From an uncultured Oscillospiraceae bacterium (lineage in GTDB: Bacteria > Bacillota > Clostridia > Oscillospirales > Oscillospiraceae), in the NCBI GenBank assembly GCA_934589675.1, contig CAKTOF010000019.1:1-49181 (forward strand): a stretch of 49,181 nucleotides of DNA, given 5' to 3'. Made by a program: the position numbers and the translations under genes. Below, one piece after another: positions 32,227 to 40,101 of the stretch. Under the pieces are notes generated by a model. The model was not told the origin of the DNA and made no database searches. It saw nothing but the letters and a program-made list of their open reading frames with translations. Numbering within the stretch: the stretch's first letter is position 1; the number at the start of each line of letters is the position of its first letter.

Positions 32227-33639
32227 TTATTCGTGGGCCGGCAGGCGGCCGTCGCGCATTTGGCGGATCTCGCGCAGCTCGCGGGAGACCATGAGCGTGC
32301 CGATGACAAAGCTGATGACGTCGCAGACGGGCATGGCGCTCACGACGCCGTCGACGCCAAAGATGAGCGGCAGGAGCAGCACGGCCGGCAGCAGCGCGAA
32401 CACCTGCCGCGTCAGGCTGAGCAGGATGGCCTTTTTCGGCTTGCCGATGGACTGGAACACGTTCGCGCCGAGTATACTGACCGGCACGAGCGGCAGCGTC
32501 ACGTTGTACATGCGCATCGTGCGGGCGTAGATGTCCATGTACTGCTCGTTCGCGCCGAAGAGCCGGCACAGACCCTCGGCCCAGATGAGGATGACGGCCC
32601 AGCCGAGCACGGCCATGACGGTCACGGAGATCATGGCCCACTTGAACGTGCTGATGACGCGGTCATATTTCCTCGCGCCGTAGTTGTAGCCGAGGATGGG
32701 CTGCACGGCCTGCTGCATGCCGACGATGGGCATCATAAAAAGAAGGCCGATGGACAGCGTGACGCCGACGGAGGCGACGTAGATGTCGCCGGCCTCGCGC
32801 GTGGGCGCGTACAGGCTCAGGCTCGCGAACATGATGGCCTGCGTCAGCGCGCCGGTGATGTTCGAGATGAACGACGAGGTGCCAAGCTGGCACGTCGTCT
32901 TGGTGAGGTCCGCGCGCAGGCGCAGCAGACGCGCGCGCAGCTTGATGGTGCTGTGGCGCGAGAGCGTGAAATAATAGAGGATGAGGCAGGCCGAGATGAC
33001 CTGCGCGAACACCGTGGCGATGGCCGCGCCCGCGATGCCCCAGCGGAACACGCCGATCATGACGGGGTCGAGCACGATGTTGATCAGGCAGCCGGACACG
33101 GTGCAGGCCATCATATACTTCGGCTTGCCGTCCGTGCGGACGAACATGCCCATGCCGCTCGTCACCGCCTCGAAAAAGCCGCCGATGAGGATGATGCGCA
33201 CATACGTCCGCGCGTAGGGCAGCGCCAGTTCGCTGCACCCGAGCAGCCCGAGCAGCGGCTCGAGAAAAATAAGCCCGAGCGCCGAGAGCGTCAGCGAGAT
33301 GGCGGCGATGAGCACGAAGGAGTTGTTGAGGATGCCCTCGGCCTCCTTGTGCTTGCCCTCGCCGAGGCGGAGCGCCAGAAGCGCGTTGCCGCCCGCGCCG
33401 ATGAGCACGGCGAACGACGTGAGAAGGCGCATGACGGGGTTTGCCACCGTCGCGGCGGCGATGGCCAGGTCGCCGATCATGTTGCCGACGAAGATCTTGT
33501 CGACCATGTTGTAAAGGCTGCTGACCAGATTCATTAAGATGGCAGGCACGGCGAACTGCAAAAGCAGCTTGCCGATGCGCGCGCTGCCCATGAGCGCGGC
33601 GCGCTCCTGCGTGGAGCTCAATTCGGTTTTTCTTGCCAT
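32227..33639 (-). CDS. MATE family efflux transporter
   Basis: Encodes 470 residues with about twelve hydrophobic segments in two related halves: PAILMNLVSSLYNMVDKIFVGNMIGD near the N-terminus and a similar QLGTSSFISNITGALTQAIM at the start of the second half. MATE proteins export drugs or metabolites with Na+ or H+. ATG start; own promoter upstream. The substrate is unknown. A second MATE gene lies at 46025. Confidence 0.93.
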   Translation of the reverse strand: MARKTELSSTQERAALMGSARIGKLLLQFAVPAILMNLVSSLYNMVDKIFVGNMIGDLAIAAATVANPVMRLLTSFAVLIGAGGNALLALRLGEGKHKEAEGILNNSFVLIAAISLTLSALGLIFLEPLLGLLGCSELALPYARTYVRIILIGGFFEAVTSGMGMFVRTDGKPKYMMACTVSGCLINIVLDPVMIGVFRWGIAGAAIATVFAQVISACLILYYFTLSRHSTIKLRARLLRLRADLTKTTCQLGTSSFISNITGALTQAIMFASLSLYAPTREAGDIYVASVGVTLSIGLLFMMPIVGMQQAVQPILGYNYGARKYDRVISTFKWAMISVTVMAVLGWAVILIWAEGLCRLFGANEQYMDIYARTMRMYNVTLPLVPVSILGANVFQSIGKPKKAILLSLTRQVFALLPAVLLLPLIFGVDGVVSAMPVCDVISFVIGTLMVSRELREIRQMRDGRLPAHE

Positions 33640-33683
33640 AGTGACACCTGCAATTTGTTCGACATGGAATTTTCAGCAGATAT

Positions 33684-33712
33684 AGTTTACCGCAAAACGG
33701 CCGCCGGCACAA
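33684..33712 (-). promoter_or_regulatory. Promoter of the MATE gene
   Basis: Minus strand: -35 TTGTGC (33707-33712), 17-bp spacer, -10 TAAACT (33684-33689). Confidence 0.6.
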
Positions 33713-33817
33713 GCGCTTTTGCGCAGTTTCTTATTTTTTACACGTCCGAATTTGTTTGTCCCGTCATAAATCCGGCAGCGGCCGCCATAATCTGATGGTG
33801 CGCGGCGCGCGCCGCAT

Positions 33818-33845
33818 TTGACATTTCGCCCCGCGTCCGTATAAT
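33818..33845 (+). promoter_or_regulatory. Promoter of the serine acetyltransferase gene
   Basis: Consensus -35 TTGACA (33818-33823), 16-bp spacer, consensus -10 TATAAT (33840-33845). The 75-nt leader shows no T-box or SAM-riboswitch structure that I can see. Confidence 0.88.
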
Positions 33846-33920
33846 AGACTTACCAGCCAGGCAGGCAGCCGCCCGTGCGCCTGCACGCAAAATCCCAAGG
33901 TTCAAAGGAGGCATCGCCCC

Positions 33921-34841
33921 ATGGAGCACACGTTTGACGCACATCTTCCCGGCATCGTCAGCCGCATCGCCAAAAATTACGAGGCCGAGGAGATCTTTTT
34001 CACAAAGCCCGGCCTGACGTTCCCGAACCGCTCGGTCATCACGGGCATCATCCGCTCGCTGCGCCGGATCATGTTCCCCGGCTACTTCGGCAGCGAGATG
34101 CTCGCCGGCACAAGAGCGGACTATTTCATCGGCAACACGGTCATGGAGCTGAAAAATGCGCTCTGCGGCCAGCTCGTCGCCGCCCTGACCTACCAGAACC
34201 CGGACGGCCTGACCGACGCGGCCATCGAGGCGCGCGCCGAGGAGATTTGCGTGCGGTTTTTTGACCGTCTGCCCGACATGCAGAACCTGCTTTTAAAGGA
34301 CGTGCAGGCCGCGTTCGACGGCGACCCCGCCGCGGGCAGCAAGGAGGAGGTCATCTTCTCCTATCCCGGCCTGTTCGCCATTTTCGTCTACCGCTTTGCG
34401 CACGAGCTCTACGTCCAGCATGTGCCGTTCATCCCCCGGATCATGACCGAGCACGCCCACTCGCGCACGGGCATCGACATCAACGCGGGCGCGACGATCG
34501 GCGAATATTTCTTCATGGATCACGGCACGGGCATCGTCATCGGCGAGACGACCGTCATCGGCGACCACGTCAAGCTCTATCAGGGCGTGACGCTCGGCGC
34601 GCTGTCGACCCACCTCGGCCAGCAGCTCTCCGGCGTCAAGCGCCACCCGACCATCGAGGACAACGTCACGATCTACTCCAACGCCTCCGTCCTCGGCGGC
34701 CAGACCGTCATCGGCCGCAACAGCACCATCGGCGGCAGCGCCTTCATCACAAGCTCCATCCCCGCCAACACAAAGGTCAGCGTCAAAAGCCCGGAGCTCA
34801 CCCTCAAGACCCCGGACGCGAACGCGACGTGGAATATCTGA
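33921..34841 (+). CDS. epsC: Serine O-acetyltransferase (EpsC/CysE type)
   Basis: Encodes 306 residues with ATG 9 nt after AAAGGAGG. It makes O-acetyl-L-serine from serine and acetyl-CoA, the first step of cysteine synthesis. A long helical N-terminal domain (to about residue 175) precedes the left-handed beta-helix of hexapeptide repeats (SRTGIDINAGATIGEYFFMDHGTGIVIGETTVIGD), which holds the catalytic His in FMDHGTG. No cysK is linked. The length and N-terminus fit the longer EpsC type. Confidence 0.92.
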   Translation: MEHTFDAHLPGIVSRIAKNYEAEEIFFTKPGLTFPNRSVITGIIRSLRRIMFPGYFGSEMLAGTRADYFIGNTVMELKNALCGQLVAALTYQNPDGLTDAAIEARAEEICVRFFDRLPDMQNLLLKDVQAAFDGDPAAGSKEEVIFSYPGLFAIFVYRFAHELYVQHVPFIPRIMTEHAHSRTGIDINAGATIGEYFFMDHGTGIVIGETTVIGDHVKLYQGVTLGALSTHLGQQLSGVKRHPTIEDNVTIYSNASVLGGQTVIGRNSTIGGSAFITSSIPANTKVSVKSPELTLKTPDANATWNI

Positions 34842-34873
34842 AAAACGGCGCGCCGCTGCTCAAGCGGCGCGCC
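34841..34873 (-). terminator. Terminator of the small lipoprotein gene
   Basis: GGCGCGCCGCT / AGCGGCGCGCC, 5-nt loop; five T follow on the minus strand. It also sits 5 bp after the epsC stop but has no T-run in that direction. Confidence 0.78.
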
Positions 34874-34879
34874 GGTGGT

Positions 34880-35377
34880 TTATTCGCCTGATTCTCGCTG
34901 CGTGATCGTGAATTCCGCGGCGATCGTCTCCTGTTCTTCGGGCGTGTCCAGCACATGGACTTCGGACACGACGCGGTATGTGCCGGGGTCAAACTGCGTT
35001 CCGTAATATTCCAGATCATGCGTGATCTCGACCGGCTCTCCGGTGTACAGGGAATATCCTTCGTCGGTCACGCCGAAGCTTTTTTCGCTCGGCGCTGGGG
35101 TCAGATCGCACCACTGGCCGCCGCTGTAAATCTCCAGCTTGTACCCCCGCCCGCATACATATGGCGCCTCCGCCGAATTGGTAAACCGCACCGTGATGGT
35201 CTGCACATCGGTCGGATAGGATGCTTCCGTCGTCTCCAGTGCCACAGCCGGATGCTCCGTCAGCACCGTCTCCGAGGCCTCGCCCACCGTAGGAATACGA
35301 GGCTCCTCCCTTGTACAGCCCAACAAAGTAAGGCTGAATAAAGCTGCCATCATCAACGCAAATGCTTTATGTCGCAA
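34880..35377 (-). CDS. Lipoprotein with Ig-like fold, function unknown
   Basis: Encodes 165 residues if started at TTG 35377, which has GGAGG 8 nt upstream; an ATG five codons earlier overlaps that site and is less likely. The lipobox LTLLGC puts the lipidated cysteine at residue 21. The mature part is beta-rich (QTITVRFTNSAEAPYVCGRG, YKLEIYSGGQWCDL, FDPGTYRVVSEV), as in bacterial Ig-like domains found in small Clostridia lipoproteins. Codon use is less GC-rich than its neighbours. No function can be assigned. Confidence 0.78.
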   Translation of the reverse strand: MRHKAFALMMAALFSLTLLGCTREEPRIPTVGEASETVLTEHPAVALETTEASYPTDVQTITVRFTNSAEAPYVCGRGYKLEIYSGGQWCDLTPAPSEKSFGVTDEGYSLYTGEPVEITHDLEYYGTQFDPGTYRVVSEVHVLDTPEEQETIAAEFTITQRESGE

Positions 35378-35519
35378 CAGTAAAACCTCCATTTCTCAAA
35401 AGGATCTTGCCGCGCACGGAGAAATCACGTCTTCTGCCAGCGCTGGAGGAGGACGCGAGACTGCCGCAATCGGCAAGACCCTTCGGCTTCGCTCAGGGTG
35501 ACAGGTCTATTTTTGCAGG

Positions 35520-35556
35520 GTGCCGCAATCGGTGCGGTGTGAGCCGATTGCGGCAC
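35520..35556. repeat. Perfect 13-bp inverted repeat
   Basis: GTGCCGCAATCGG (35520-35532) and CCGATTGCGGCAC (35544-35556), loop 11 nt. Just before it (about 35478-35505) is ACCCTTCGGCTTCGCTCAGG, a sequence type common as an intergenic repeat in gut Clostridia (recalled, not checked). Confidence 0.7.
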
Positions 35557-35570
35557 GCGCCCACCGAATG

Positions 35571-35670
35571 GCCCCCTTGTGCAGGCCGTAGCCCCCTATC
35601 CTTATTCCCGCCCCGTGGGCGGTTTCAATGAGGAAAGGGGGCTGTCGGCGGAGCCGACTGGGGGATTGTA
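35571..35670 (+). repeat. Palindromic intergenic repeat, locus 2 left unit, interrupted
   Basis: Starts GCCCCCTTGTG like the locus 1 left unit, but about 50 nt are inserted in the hairpin loop before AAAGGGGG; 35634-35670 is then identical to 11355-11391. Confidence 0.8.
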
Positions 35671-35728
35671 AGCTTAGCCGAAGCACAAGGACAACGTTAA
35701 AACGAACCCCGCAGCAAGCCCTCCAGCC

Positions 35729-35784
35729 TACAATCCCTCCGTCACGGCGTTCCGCCGTGCCACCTCCCTTTACACAAGGGAGGC
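35729..35784 (-). repeat. Palindromic intergenic repeat, locus 2 right unit (inverted)
   Basis: Reverse-oriented unit: TACAATCCCTCCG, hairpin CACGGCGTTCCGCCGTG, CCTCCCTTTACACAAGGGAGG. Very close to 11551-11604, with a compensatory change in the hairpin stem. Confidence 0.85.
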
Positions 35785-35834
35785 TTTGGCGCTTTCTTCT
35801 ATTTCTCCGCGCCCCAATCCTGCGCCGCGCCCAT

Positions 35835-35885
35835 AGCTCCCCTGTGCAAGGGGAGCTGTCAGCGTCAGCTGACTGAGGGGTTGGA
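35835..35885 (+). repeat. Palindromic intergenic repeat, divergent third unit of locus 2
   Basis: AGCTCCCCTGTGCAAGGGGAGCT hairpin, then GTCAGCGTCAGCTGAC hairpin, then TGAGGGGTTG. Same architecture as the other units with a different sequence. The rest of 35378-35934 holds no gene that I can support. Confidence 0.7.
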
Positions 35886-35934
35886 GCTTTCAACCACGCA
35901 GTGCGCGCCCGAAATCCGCCTCCGCGTCCCCTCC

Positions 35935-36159
35935 TTATTTGTACGCCTCCACCAGCGTGAAGCGCCGGTATGTTTTCCCGTCGCGCTCGACGGTCTCATT
36001 CCACATGCCCGCCGGGCGAACCCACAGCCCGCCGTCGCCGTAGAGCGCGCGGTAGACGACCATCTCCTCCGTCGTCTCGCTGTGGCGGGCGAGGCCGATG
36101 ACCTCGTACTCGTTGCCCTTGAAGTGCCGGTAGCGGCCCGGAACGATTTTTTCCTCCAT
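35935..36159 (-). CDS. DUF1653 domain protein
   Basis: Encodes 74 residues, essentially one DUF1653 domain: VPGRYRHFKGNEYEVIGLARHSETTEEMVVYRALYGDGGLWVRP and the C-terminal TYRRFTLVEAYK. The fold is a small beta-barrel and the function is unknown. Starts with ATG and has a recognisable ribosome binding site (AGGAGG); own promoter. Confidence 0.9.
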   Translation of the reverse strand: MEEKIVPGRYRHFKGNEYEVIGLARHSETTEEMVVYRALYGDGGLWVRPAGMWNETVERDGKTYRRFTLVEAYK

Positions 36160-36182
36160 GAAAAGCGCCTCCTTTTTTCTGC

Positions 36183-36212
36183 ATTATCGCACCGCCGCGC
36201 ACGCGCCGTCAA
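36183..36212 (-). promoter_or_regulatory. Promoter of the DUF1653 gene
   Basis: Minus strand: -35 TTGACG (36207-36212), 18-bp spacer, -10 GATAAT (36183-36188). Confidence 0.6.
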
Positions 36213-36263
36213 GATTTCCGGTATGCTTTTTGCGCGCGCTGTGGTAAAATGGAGCAAGCAAGC

Positions 36264-36298
36264 GAAAGGAGCGCGCCGGACGGCGCGAAGAAATAACT
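36264..36298 (+). promoter_or_regulatory. Distant Shine-Dalgarno with intervening hairpin, nfo leader
   Basis: GAAAGGAG (36264-36271) lies 27 nt before the nfo ATG. Between them CGCGCC (36272-36277) pairs with GGCGCG (36282-36287). When folded, the hairpin shortens the effective spacing to about 11 nt. No in-frame start codon exists closer to the Shine-Dalgarno; the frame has a stop at 36245-36247. Confidence 0.5.
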
Positions 36299-37138
36299 AT
36301 GGAACTGACGATCGGCTGCCACCTGTCCACATCGGGCGGGTACCTCGCCATGGGAAAGACGGCGCTTTCCATCGGCGCGAACACCTTTGCGTTTTTCACG
36401 CGCAACCCGCGCGGCGGCGCGGCCAAGAAGGCCGACCCGGCCGACGCGCAGGCGCTGCGCGATTTTGTGACTGAGCACGGCTTCGGCCCGCTCGTGGCGC
36501 ACGCGCCGTACACGATCAACCCGTGCGCGGCCGTGGAAAAAACGCTCGAGTTTGCGCGCATGGCCATGGGAGAGGACCTCAGGACGCTCGAGCTTCTGCC
36601 CGGGAACTACTATAATTTCCACCCCGGCAGCCACGTCGGGCAGGGCGTGGAGGCCGGCATCGAGAAGATCATCCAGACGCTCGACACGGTCATGTTCGAC
36701 GGGATGCAAACGACCGTCCTGCTCGAGACGATGGCCGGAAAGGGCACCGAGATCGGCGGAAAATTCGAGCATCTGCGCGACATCATATCGGGCGTGCGCG
36801 ACAGCTCCCGCCTCGGCGTGTGCCTCGACACCTGCCACGTCTGGGACGGCGGGTATGACATCGCAAATGACCCCGACGCCGTGTTTTCCGAATTCGACCG
36901 CGTCGTGGGACTCGGCCGCCTGAAGGCCATCCACATGAACGACAGCAAAAATCCCCTCGGCGCGCACAAGGATCGCCACGAGGTCATCGGCGGCGGCCAC
37001 CTCGGCCTCTCCGCCTTCGCCCGCCTTGTCCGGCACCCCATTGTGGCGGGGCTTCCGATCATTCTGGAAACCCCAAACGAGCTGCCGGGCTATCAAAAAG
37101 AGATCGCAATGCTCAGAGAAATGGCGGGAGAAGCATAA
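36299..37138 (+). CDS. nfo: Deoxyribonuclease IV (AP endonuclease)
   Basis: Encodes 279 residues, normal length. A zinc-dependent TIM-barrel enzyme that cuts 5' of abasic sites in base excision repair. Metal-ligand motifs are present: VAHAPYTIN, LLETMAGKGTEIG, CLDTCHVWDGGYD, HMNDSKNPLGAHKDRHE and PIILETPNE. The leader has an unusual hairpin between Shine-Dalgarno and ATG. It is a single-gene unit. Confidence 0.96.
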   Translation: MELTIGCHLSTSGGYLAMGKTALSIGANTFAFFTRNPRGGAAKKADPADAQALRDFVTEHGFGPLVAHAPYTINPCAAVEKTLEFARMAMGEDLRTLELLPGNYYNFHPGSHVGQGVEAGIEKIIQTLDTVMFDGMQTTVLLETMAGKGTEIGGKFEHLRDIISGVRDSSRLGVCLDTCHVWDGGYDIANDPDAVFSEFDRVVGLGRLKAIHMNDSKNPLGAHKDRHEVIGGGHLGLSAFARLVRHPIVAGLPIILETPNELPGYQKEIAMLREMAGEA

Positions 37139-37145
37139 AAAAAGC

Positions 37146-37173
37146 GCTCCGCTGAGTGCGGAGCAATTTTTTT
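37146..37173. terminator. Bidirectional intrinsic terminator
   Basis: GCTCCGC / GCGGAGC, 5-nt loop. T7 follows on the plus strand and a run of A precedes it, giving T8 on the minus strand. It closes nfo and the small peptide gene. Confidence 0.9.
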
Positions 37174-37378
37174 ATCCGAAACTGACGGCCGCCGGCGCGG
37201 CGAAGGCCGCCCGCCCGGGGGCGCGCCCCGGGGCGGCGCGGGAAAACCGCGCCTGCGCGGCCACGGCCGGGCGGGCGCTCCAGCGCGCGCTGACGCCGTG
37301 CGCGGCCACGGCCGCCGCGCACAGCGCGACCACCGCCAGCGCGCACATACAAAACACGATCCGTCTGAGCTTGTTCAT
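37172..37378 (-). CDS. Small secreted or membrane peptide, unknown
   Basis: Encodes 68 residues. ATG is 8 nt after a perfect AGGAGG and the stop runs into an intrinsic terminator, so both ends look real. Residues 1-26 (MNKLRRIVFCMCALAVVALC...) form a signal peptide or membrane anchor; the rest is a basic Ala/Arg/Pro-rich tail (RFSRAAPGRAPGRAAF). No known family recognised. It could be a short cationic peptide, or a spurious frame in GC-rich DNA. Confidence 0.5.
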   Translation of the reverse strand: MNKLRRIVFCMCALAVVALCAAAVAAHGVSARWSARPAVAAQARFSRAAPGRAPGRAAFAAPAAVSFG

Positions 37379-37513
37379 CCGAAGCGCCTCCTGTCCGGCC
37401 TGAATTTTCACCCTTTACCTAAAAGACAGGAAAACGGGCGGAAAAGTTGCAGCTTTTTTCGGTTTTTTAAGTTTTTTTGCCGCCGCCCGATGCGGCCGGC
37501 GGCCGAAATCTGC

Positions 37514-37542
37514 TTTACACCCGGCCGCGCGTGGTGTATATT
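37514..37542 (+). promoter_or_regulatory. Promoter of the XpaC-like gene
   Basis: -35 TTTACA (37514-37519), 17-bp spacer, -10 TATATT (37537-37542). Confidence 0.65.
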
Positions 37543-37576
37543 AGACCTCGAACAGGAAACGGAGGGGGAGCTTCCC

Positions 37577-38728
37577 TTGGCAAATAACAAGAAAAAGAAC
37601 GACCCGAAGGGCCCGGCGAACGACGGGCTGTGGTGGCTCATCACCATCGGCTGCTTCTGCACGGGCGCGCTGTGGTGGGTCGGCCTGATTTTGATGTTCA
37701 TGAATATGAGCGGCAAGCTGCCGCCGCTTTCCCGCAAAAACCGCGACGCGACGGACAAGCGCATCGAGGACAGCTGGGGCGAGCCGGTCAAGGCGCAGGC
37801 GCCGAGCGCGCTGACGCCGAAGCGCACGAAGCGCCGCCGATTCGCGCTCATCTCGACGATCGCGGGCGCGTGCGTCGGCCTCGGCGGGCTCATTGCCCTC
37901 GCGTCGACGTTCTGGGACATCCTGCGCGACATTTTCTGGGGCATGTGGAGCGTCGAGTGGATCCCGTTTTATCTCGAGGACGGCTTTACCGGGCTGGCGC
38001 TGCTCGCCGTCGGCGCGGCGGCGGCCGGCGTCGGCGCGCACATCCTGCGGCGGGACAAGCTCTACCGCCGCTACTACGCCATGGCCGCCGGCCGCGACGT
38101 GCTGTCCGTCCACGCCATGGCCGACGCGCTCGGCGTGCCGTATCAGAAGGCCGTCAAGCACCTGCAGAGCATGATCGACGATAGCTGGTTCGGCAGCGCG
38201 GCGTACATCGACGTCAGCCGCGGCCGCCTGATGCTCGACGGCAGCGGGCTGGAATACGAGGCGCCCGCGCCCGAACCCGAGCAGCCCGAGCCGTCGGCCG
38301 AGCAGACCATCAGCGAGGAGGAGAAGATCCTCCGCCAGATCCGCGCGGACAACGACCTCATCGACCATCCCGAGATCTCCCGCAAGATCGACCGCATCGA
38401 GGAGCTCACGCGCAAGATCTTCGCGTTTATCCGCGAGAAGCCGGAAAAGGCCGGCGAGCTGCGCAGCTTCCTCAACTACTACCTGCCGCAGACGCTCAAG
38501 ATCCTCGAAACCTACGCCCGTCTGGAGGCGCAGGGCGTCGAGGGCGAGAACATCCGCGTCGCCAAGGCGCGCATCGAGGGCATGATGGACACGCTCGTGG
38601 AGAGCTACGAGCGCCAGCTCGACAAGCTCTTTGAGGGCGACGTGCTCGACATCACGACCGACATCGAGGTCATGGAGGCCATGCTCGCCCGCGACGGCCT
38701 CACCGCCGACGAGCTGACCGGCCGCTGA
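37577..38728 (+). CDS. XpaC-like (5-bromo-4-chloroindolyl phosphate hydrolysis family) membrane protein
   Basis: Encodes 383 residues, starting at TTG behind GGAGGGGG. N-terminal membrane helix (WWLITIGCFCTGALWWVGLILMFM), two more hydrophobic segments around residues 95-155, then a winged-helix-like stretch (AMAAGRDVLSVHAMADALGVPYQKAVKHLQSMI). The C-terminal third is the XpaC domain, a long coiled-coil (IDRIEELTRKIFAFIREKPEKAGELRSFLNYYLPQTLKILETYARL). XpaC proteins usually sit with the TelA toxic-anion protein; no telA is nearby. The biochemical role is not known. Confidence 0.85.
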   Translation: MANNKKKNDPKGPANDGLWWLITIGCFCTGALWWVGLILMFMNMSGKLPPLSRKNRDATDKRIEDSWGEPVKAQAPSALTPKRTKRRRFALISTIAGACVGLGGLIALASTFWDILRDIFWGMWSVEWIPFYLEDGFTGLALLAVGAAAAGVGAHILRRDKLYRRYYAMAAGRDVLSVHAMADALGVPYQKAVKHLQSMIDDSWFGSAAYIDVSRGRLMLDGSGLEYEAPAPEPEQPEPSAEQTISEEEKILRQIRADNDLIDHPEISRKIDRIEELTRKIFAFIREKPEKAGELRSFLNYYLPQTLKILETYARLEAQGVEGENIRVAKARIEGMMDTLVESYERQLDKLFEGDVLDITTDIEVMEAMLARDGLTADELTGR

Positions 38729-38733
38729 GTGCC

Positions 38734-38766
38734 CGCCCCGCCCGCGCTCCGGGCGGGGCGATTTTT
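38734..38766 (+). terminator. Terminator of the XpaC-like gene
   Basis: CGCCCCGCCCG / CGGGCGGGGCG, 5-nt loop, then A and five T. Confidence 0.88.
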
Positions 38767-38782
38767 CGCCGCCGGAGCCGCG

Positions 38783-38821
38783 AAAAAACAGCCCGTTGGG
38801 AGGATCCCAACGGGCTGTTTT
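38783..38821 (-). terminator. Terminator of the diguanylate cyclase gene
   Basis: A 16-bp stem containing GCCCGTTGGGA and its complement, flanked by A-run and T-run. The core nearly matches the palindrome at 40907-40941. Confidence 0.9.
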
Positions 38822-38831
38822 GCGATGCGTT

Positions 38832-39980
38832 CTAATTGGATGCTGCCTTGCTCTGCTGCTTGTTTTCGTACATTCTCCGGTCGGCCTTCTGGAAGACGTC
38901 GGCGAAAAACGAGTCGTTCTCCGGGTCGCGCACGGCCAGACCGCGGGCGATGCGGACGGGGACGGCGCGGCCGTCGTGCGGGAAGGTCAGGCCGGACATC
39001 TCGCGGTCAAAGCGGGCGATGAGCGCGTCGCGGTCGCAGTAGTCGCGGCCTTGCAGGATGGCGACGAACTCGTCGCCGCCGATGCGGAAGACCGGGCTGT
39101 GGTCAAAAATGTCGCAGATGTACTGCGCGGCCGTCCGGAGCAGGGCGTTGCCGGCCTCGTGGCCTAAGGTGTCGTTGACCGTTTTCAGGTTGTTGACGTC
39201 CATGACGACGACGCCGAACTGCGCGTCGCCGCACATGAACGCGTCGAGCTCCGTCAGCTGGCGGCGGTAGGCCGCCGTGTTTCTCAGGCCGGTCAGCGTG
39301 TCGCGGAAGGCCATGTCGCCGAGCGCCTGCTCGCGGTGGCGCTGGACGTTCAGGTAGAGGTAGACCAGATTGAACACATACAGCGGCGCGAGCGCGATGC
39401 CGTAAACGGCCGAGCTGAGCAGCACGCACGTGCAGGCGATGGCGCAGAACGCCAGAAGGCGGCGCGCCGTTTCGCGGTCGGATGCGCGGCGATAGCAGCA
39501 GATGCACTCAAACACCGCCCCGAGGATGTACACGAGCGGCCAGAGCGTCAGCAGATAGTTGAGCCCGAGCCGCTCATAGACGCCGTCCGGCCGGATGCGG
39601 TAGGCAAACGGATGGATCAGATTCACGGCAATGCCGGCGCTTACGATGAGGATCGGCGGAAGATACAGCCACAGGCGCCGCGTGGTATGGCGCTGGTTGA
39701 GCGCCATGCAGTAGCGCGCGACGAGCAGCGGCGCGATCATCCCGAAGAGAAGATAGAGCGCCATGACGGCCTGATGCAGGCTGCGCGCCGGGAAGACCTG
39801 AAGGAAAAATGACGCCGTCTCCAGCGCGAGCATCCCCAGCACCGAGATCACGACATGATCGAAAAGCCGCTGCGGGGAATCCGGCGAGCGCCCGCGCAGC
39901 TTCCGCCGAAGCATGACAAGGCATGTGACCGCCGCGATCGCGTTCATCTCCAGATACGGCAGGATCTGATAAAACTCCAC
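38832..39980 (-). CDS. Diguanylate cyclase (7TM-type sensor plus GGDEF)
   Basis: Encodes 382 residues. The start is GTG, 6 nt after GGAGGGG; an earlier ATG would bypass this site. Six to seven membrane helices fill residues 1-205 and the GGDEF domain the rest, with DTLTGLRNTAAYRRQL, VVVMDVNNLKTVNDTLGHEAGN and an intact FRIGGDEF (near residue 300). The usual inhibitory RxxD site just before GGDEF is not seen. It makes c-di-GMP from GTP in response to a signal at or in the membrane. Single gene with its own promoter. Confidence 0.93.
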   Translation of the reverse strand: MEFYQILPYLEMNAIAAVTCLVMLRRKLRGRSPDSPQRLFDHVVISVLGMLALETASFFLQVFPARSLHQAVMALYLLFGMIAPLLVARYCMALNQRHTTRRLWLYLPPILIVSAGIAVNLIHPFAYRIRPDGVYERLGLNYLLTLWPLVYILGAVFECICCYRRASDRETARRLLAFCAIACTCVLLSSAVYGIALAPLYVFNLVYLYLNVQRHREQALGDMAFRDTLTGLRNTAAYRRQLTELDAFMCGDAQFGVVVMDVNNLKTVNDTLGHEAGNALLRTAAQYICDIFDHSPVFRIGGDEFVAILQGRDYCDRDALIARFDREMSGLTFPHDGRAVPVRIARGLAVRDPENDSFFADVFQKADRRMYENKQQSKAASN

Positions 39981-40021
39981 CTGTGTCCCCTCCTTCCGGC
40001 TTTTTCGCACAAATTCATGCT

Positions 40022-40049
40022 ATTATAGCACAGGAAGCCCGGTTTTCAA
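40022..40049 (-). promoter_or_regulatory. Promoter of the diguanylate cyclase gene
   Basis: Minus strand: -35 TTGAAA (40044-40049), 16-bp spacer, consensus -10 TATAAT (40022-40027). Confidence 0.75.
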
Positions 40050-40101
40050 GGAAAACGCCGGATTTTTTTCTTGCCTTTTTTGCATGGATGGGCGCGGCGG
40101 C

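Noticed and set aside
33846..33920. Riboswitch or T-box in the serine acetyltransferase leader
   Set aside because: The leader is only about 75 nt and shows no T-box sequence, specifier stem or terminator.
35581..35640. CRISPR-repeat-like stretch ending GGTTTCAATGAGG
   Set aside because: Only one copy, no spacers and no cas genes; better explained as an insertion in a repeat loop.
36222..36250. Promoter for nfo (TATGCT / TAAAAT)
   Set aside because: The -10-like TAAAAT is good, but no acceptable -35 at 16-18 bp; not enough to annotate.
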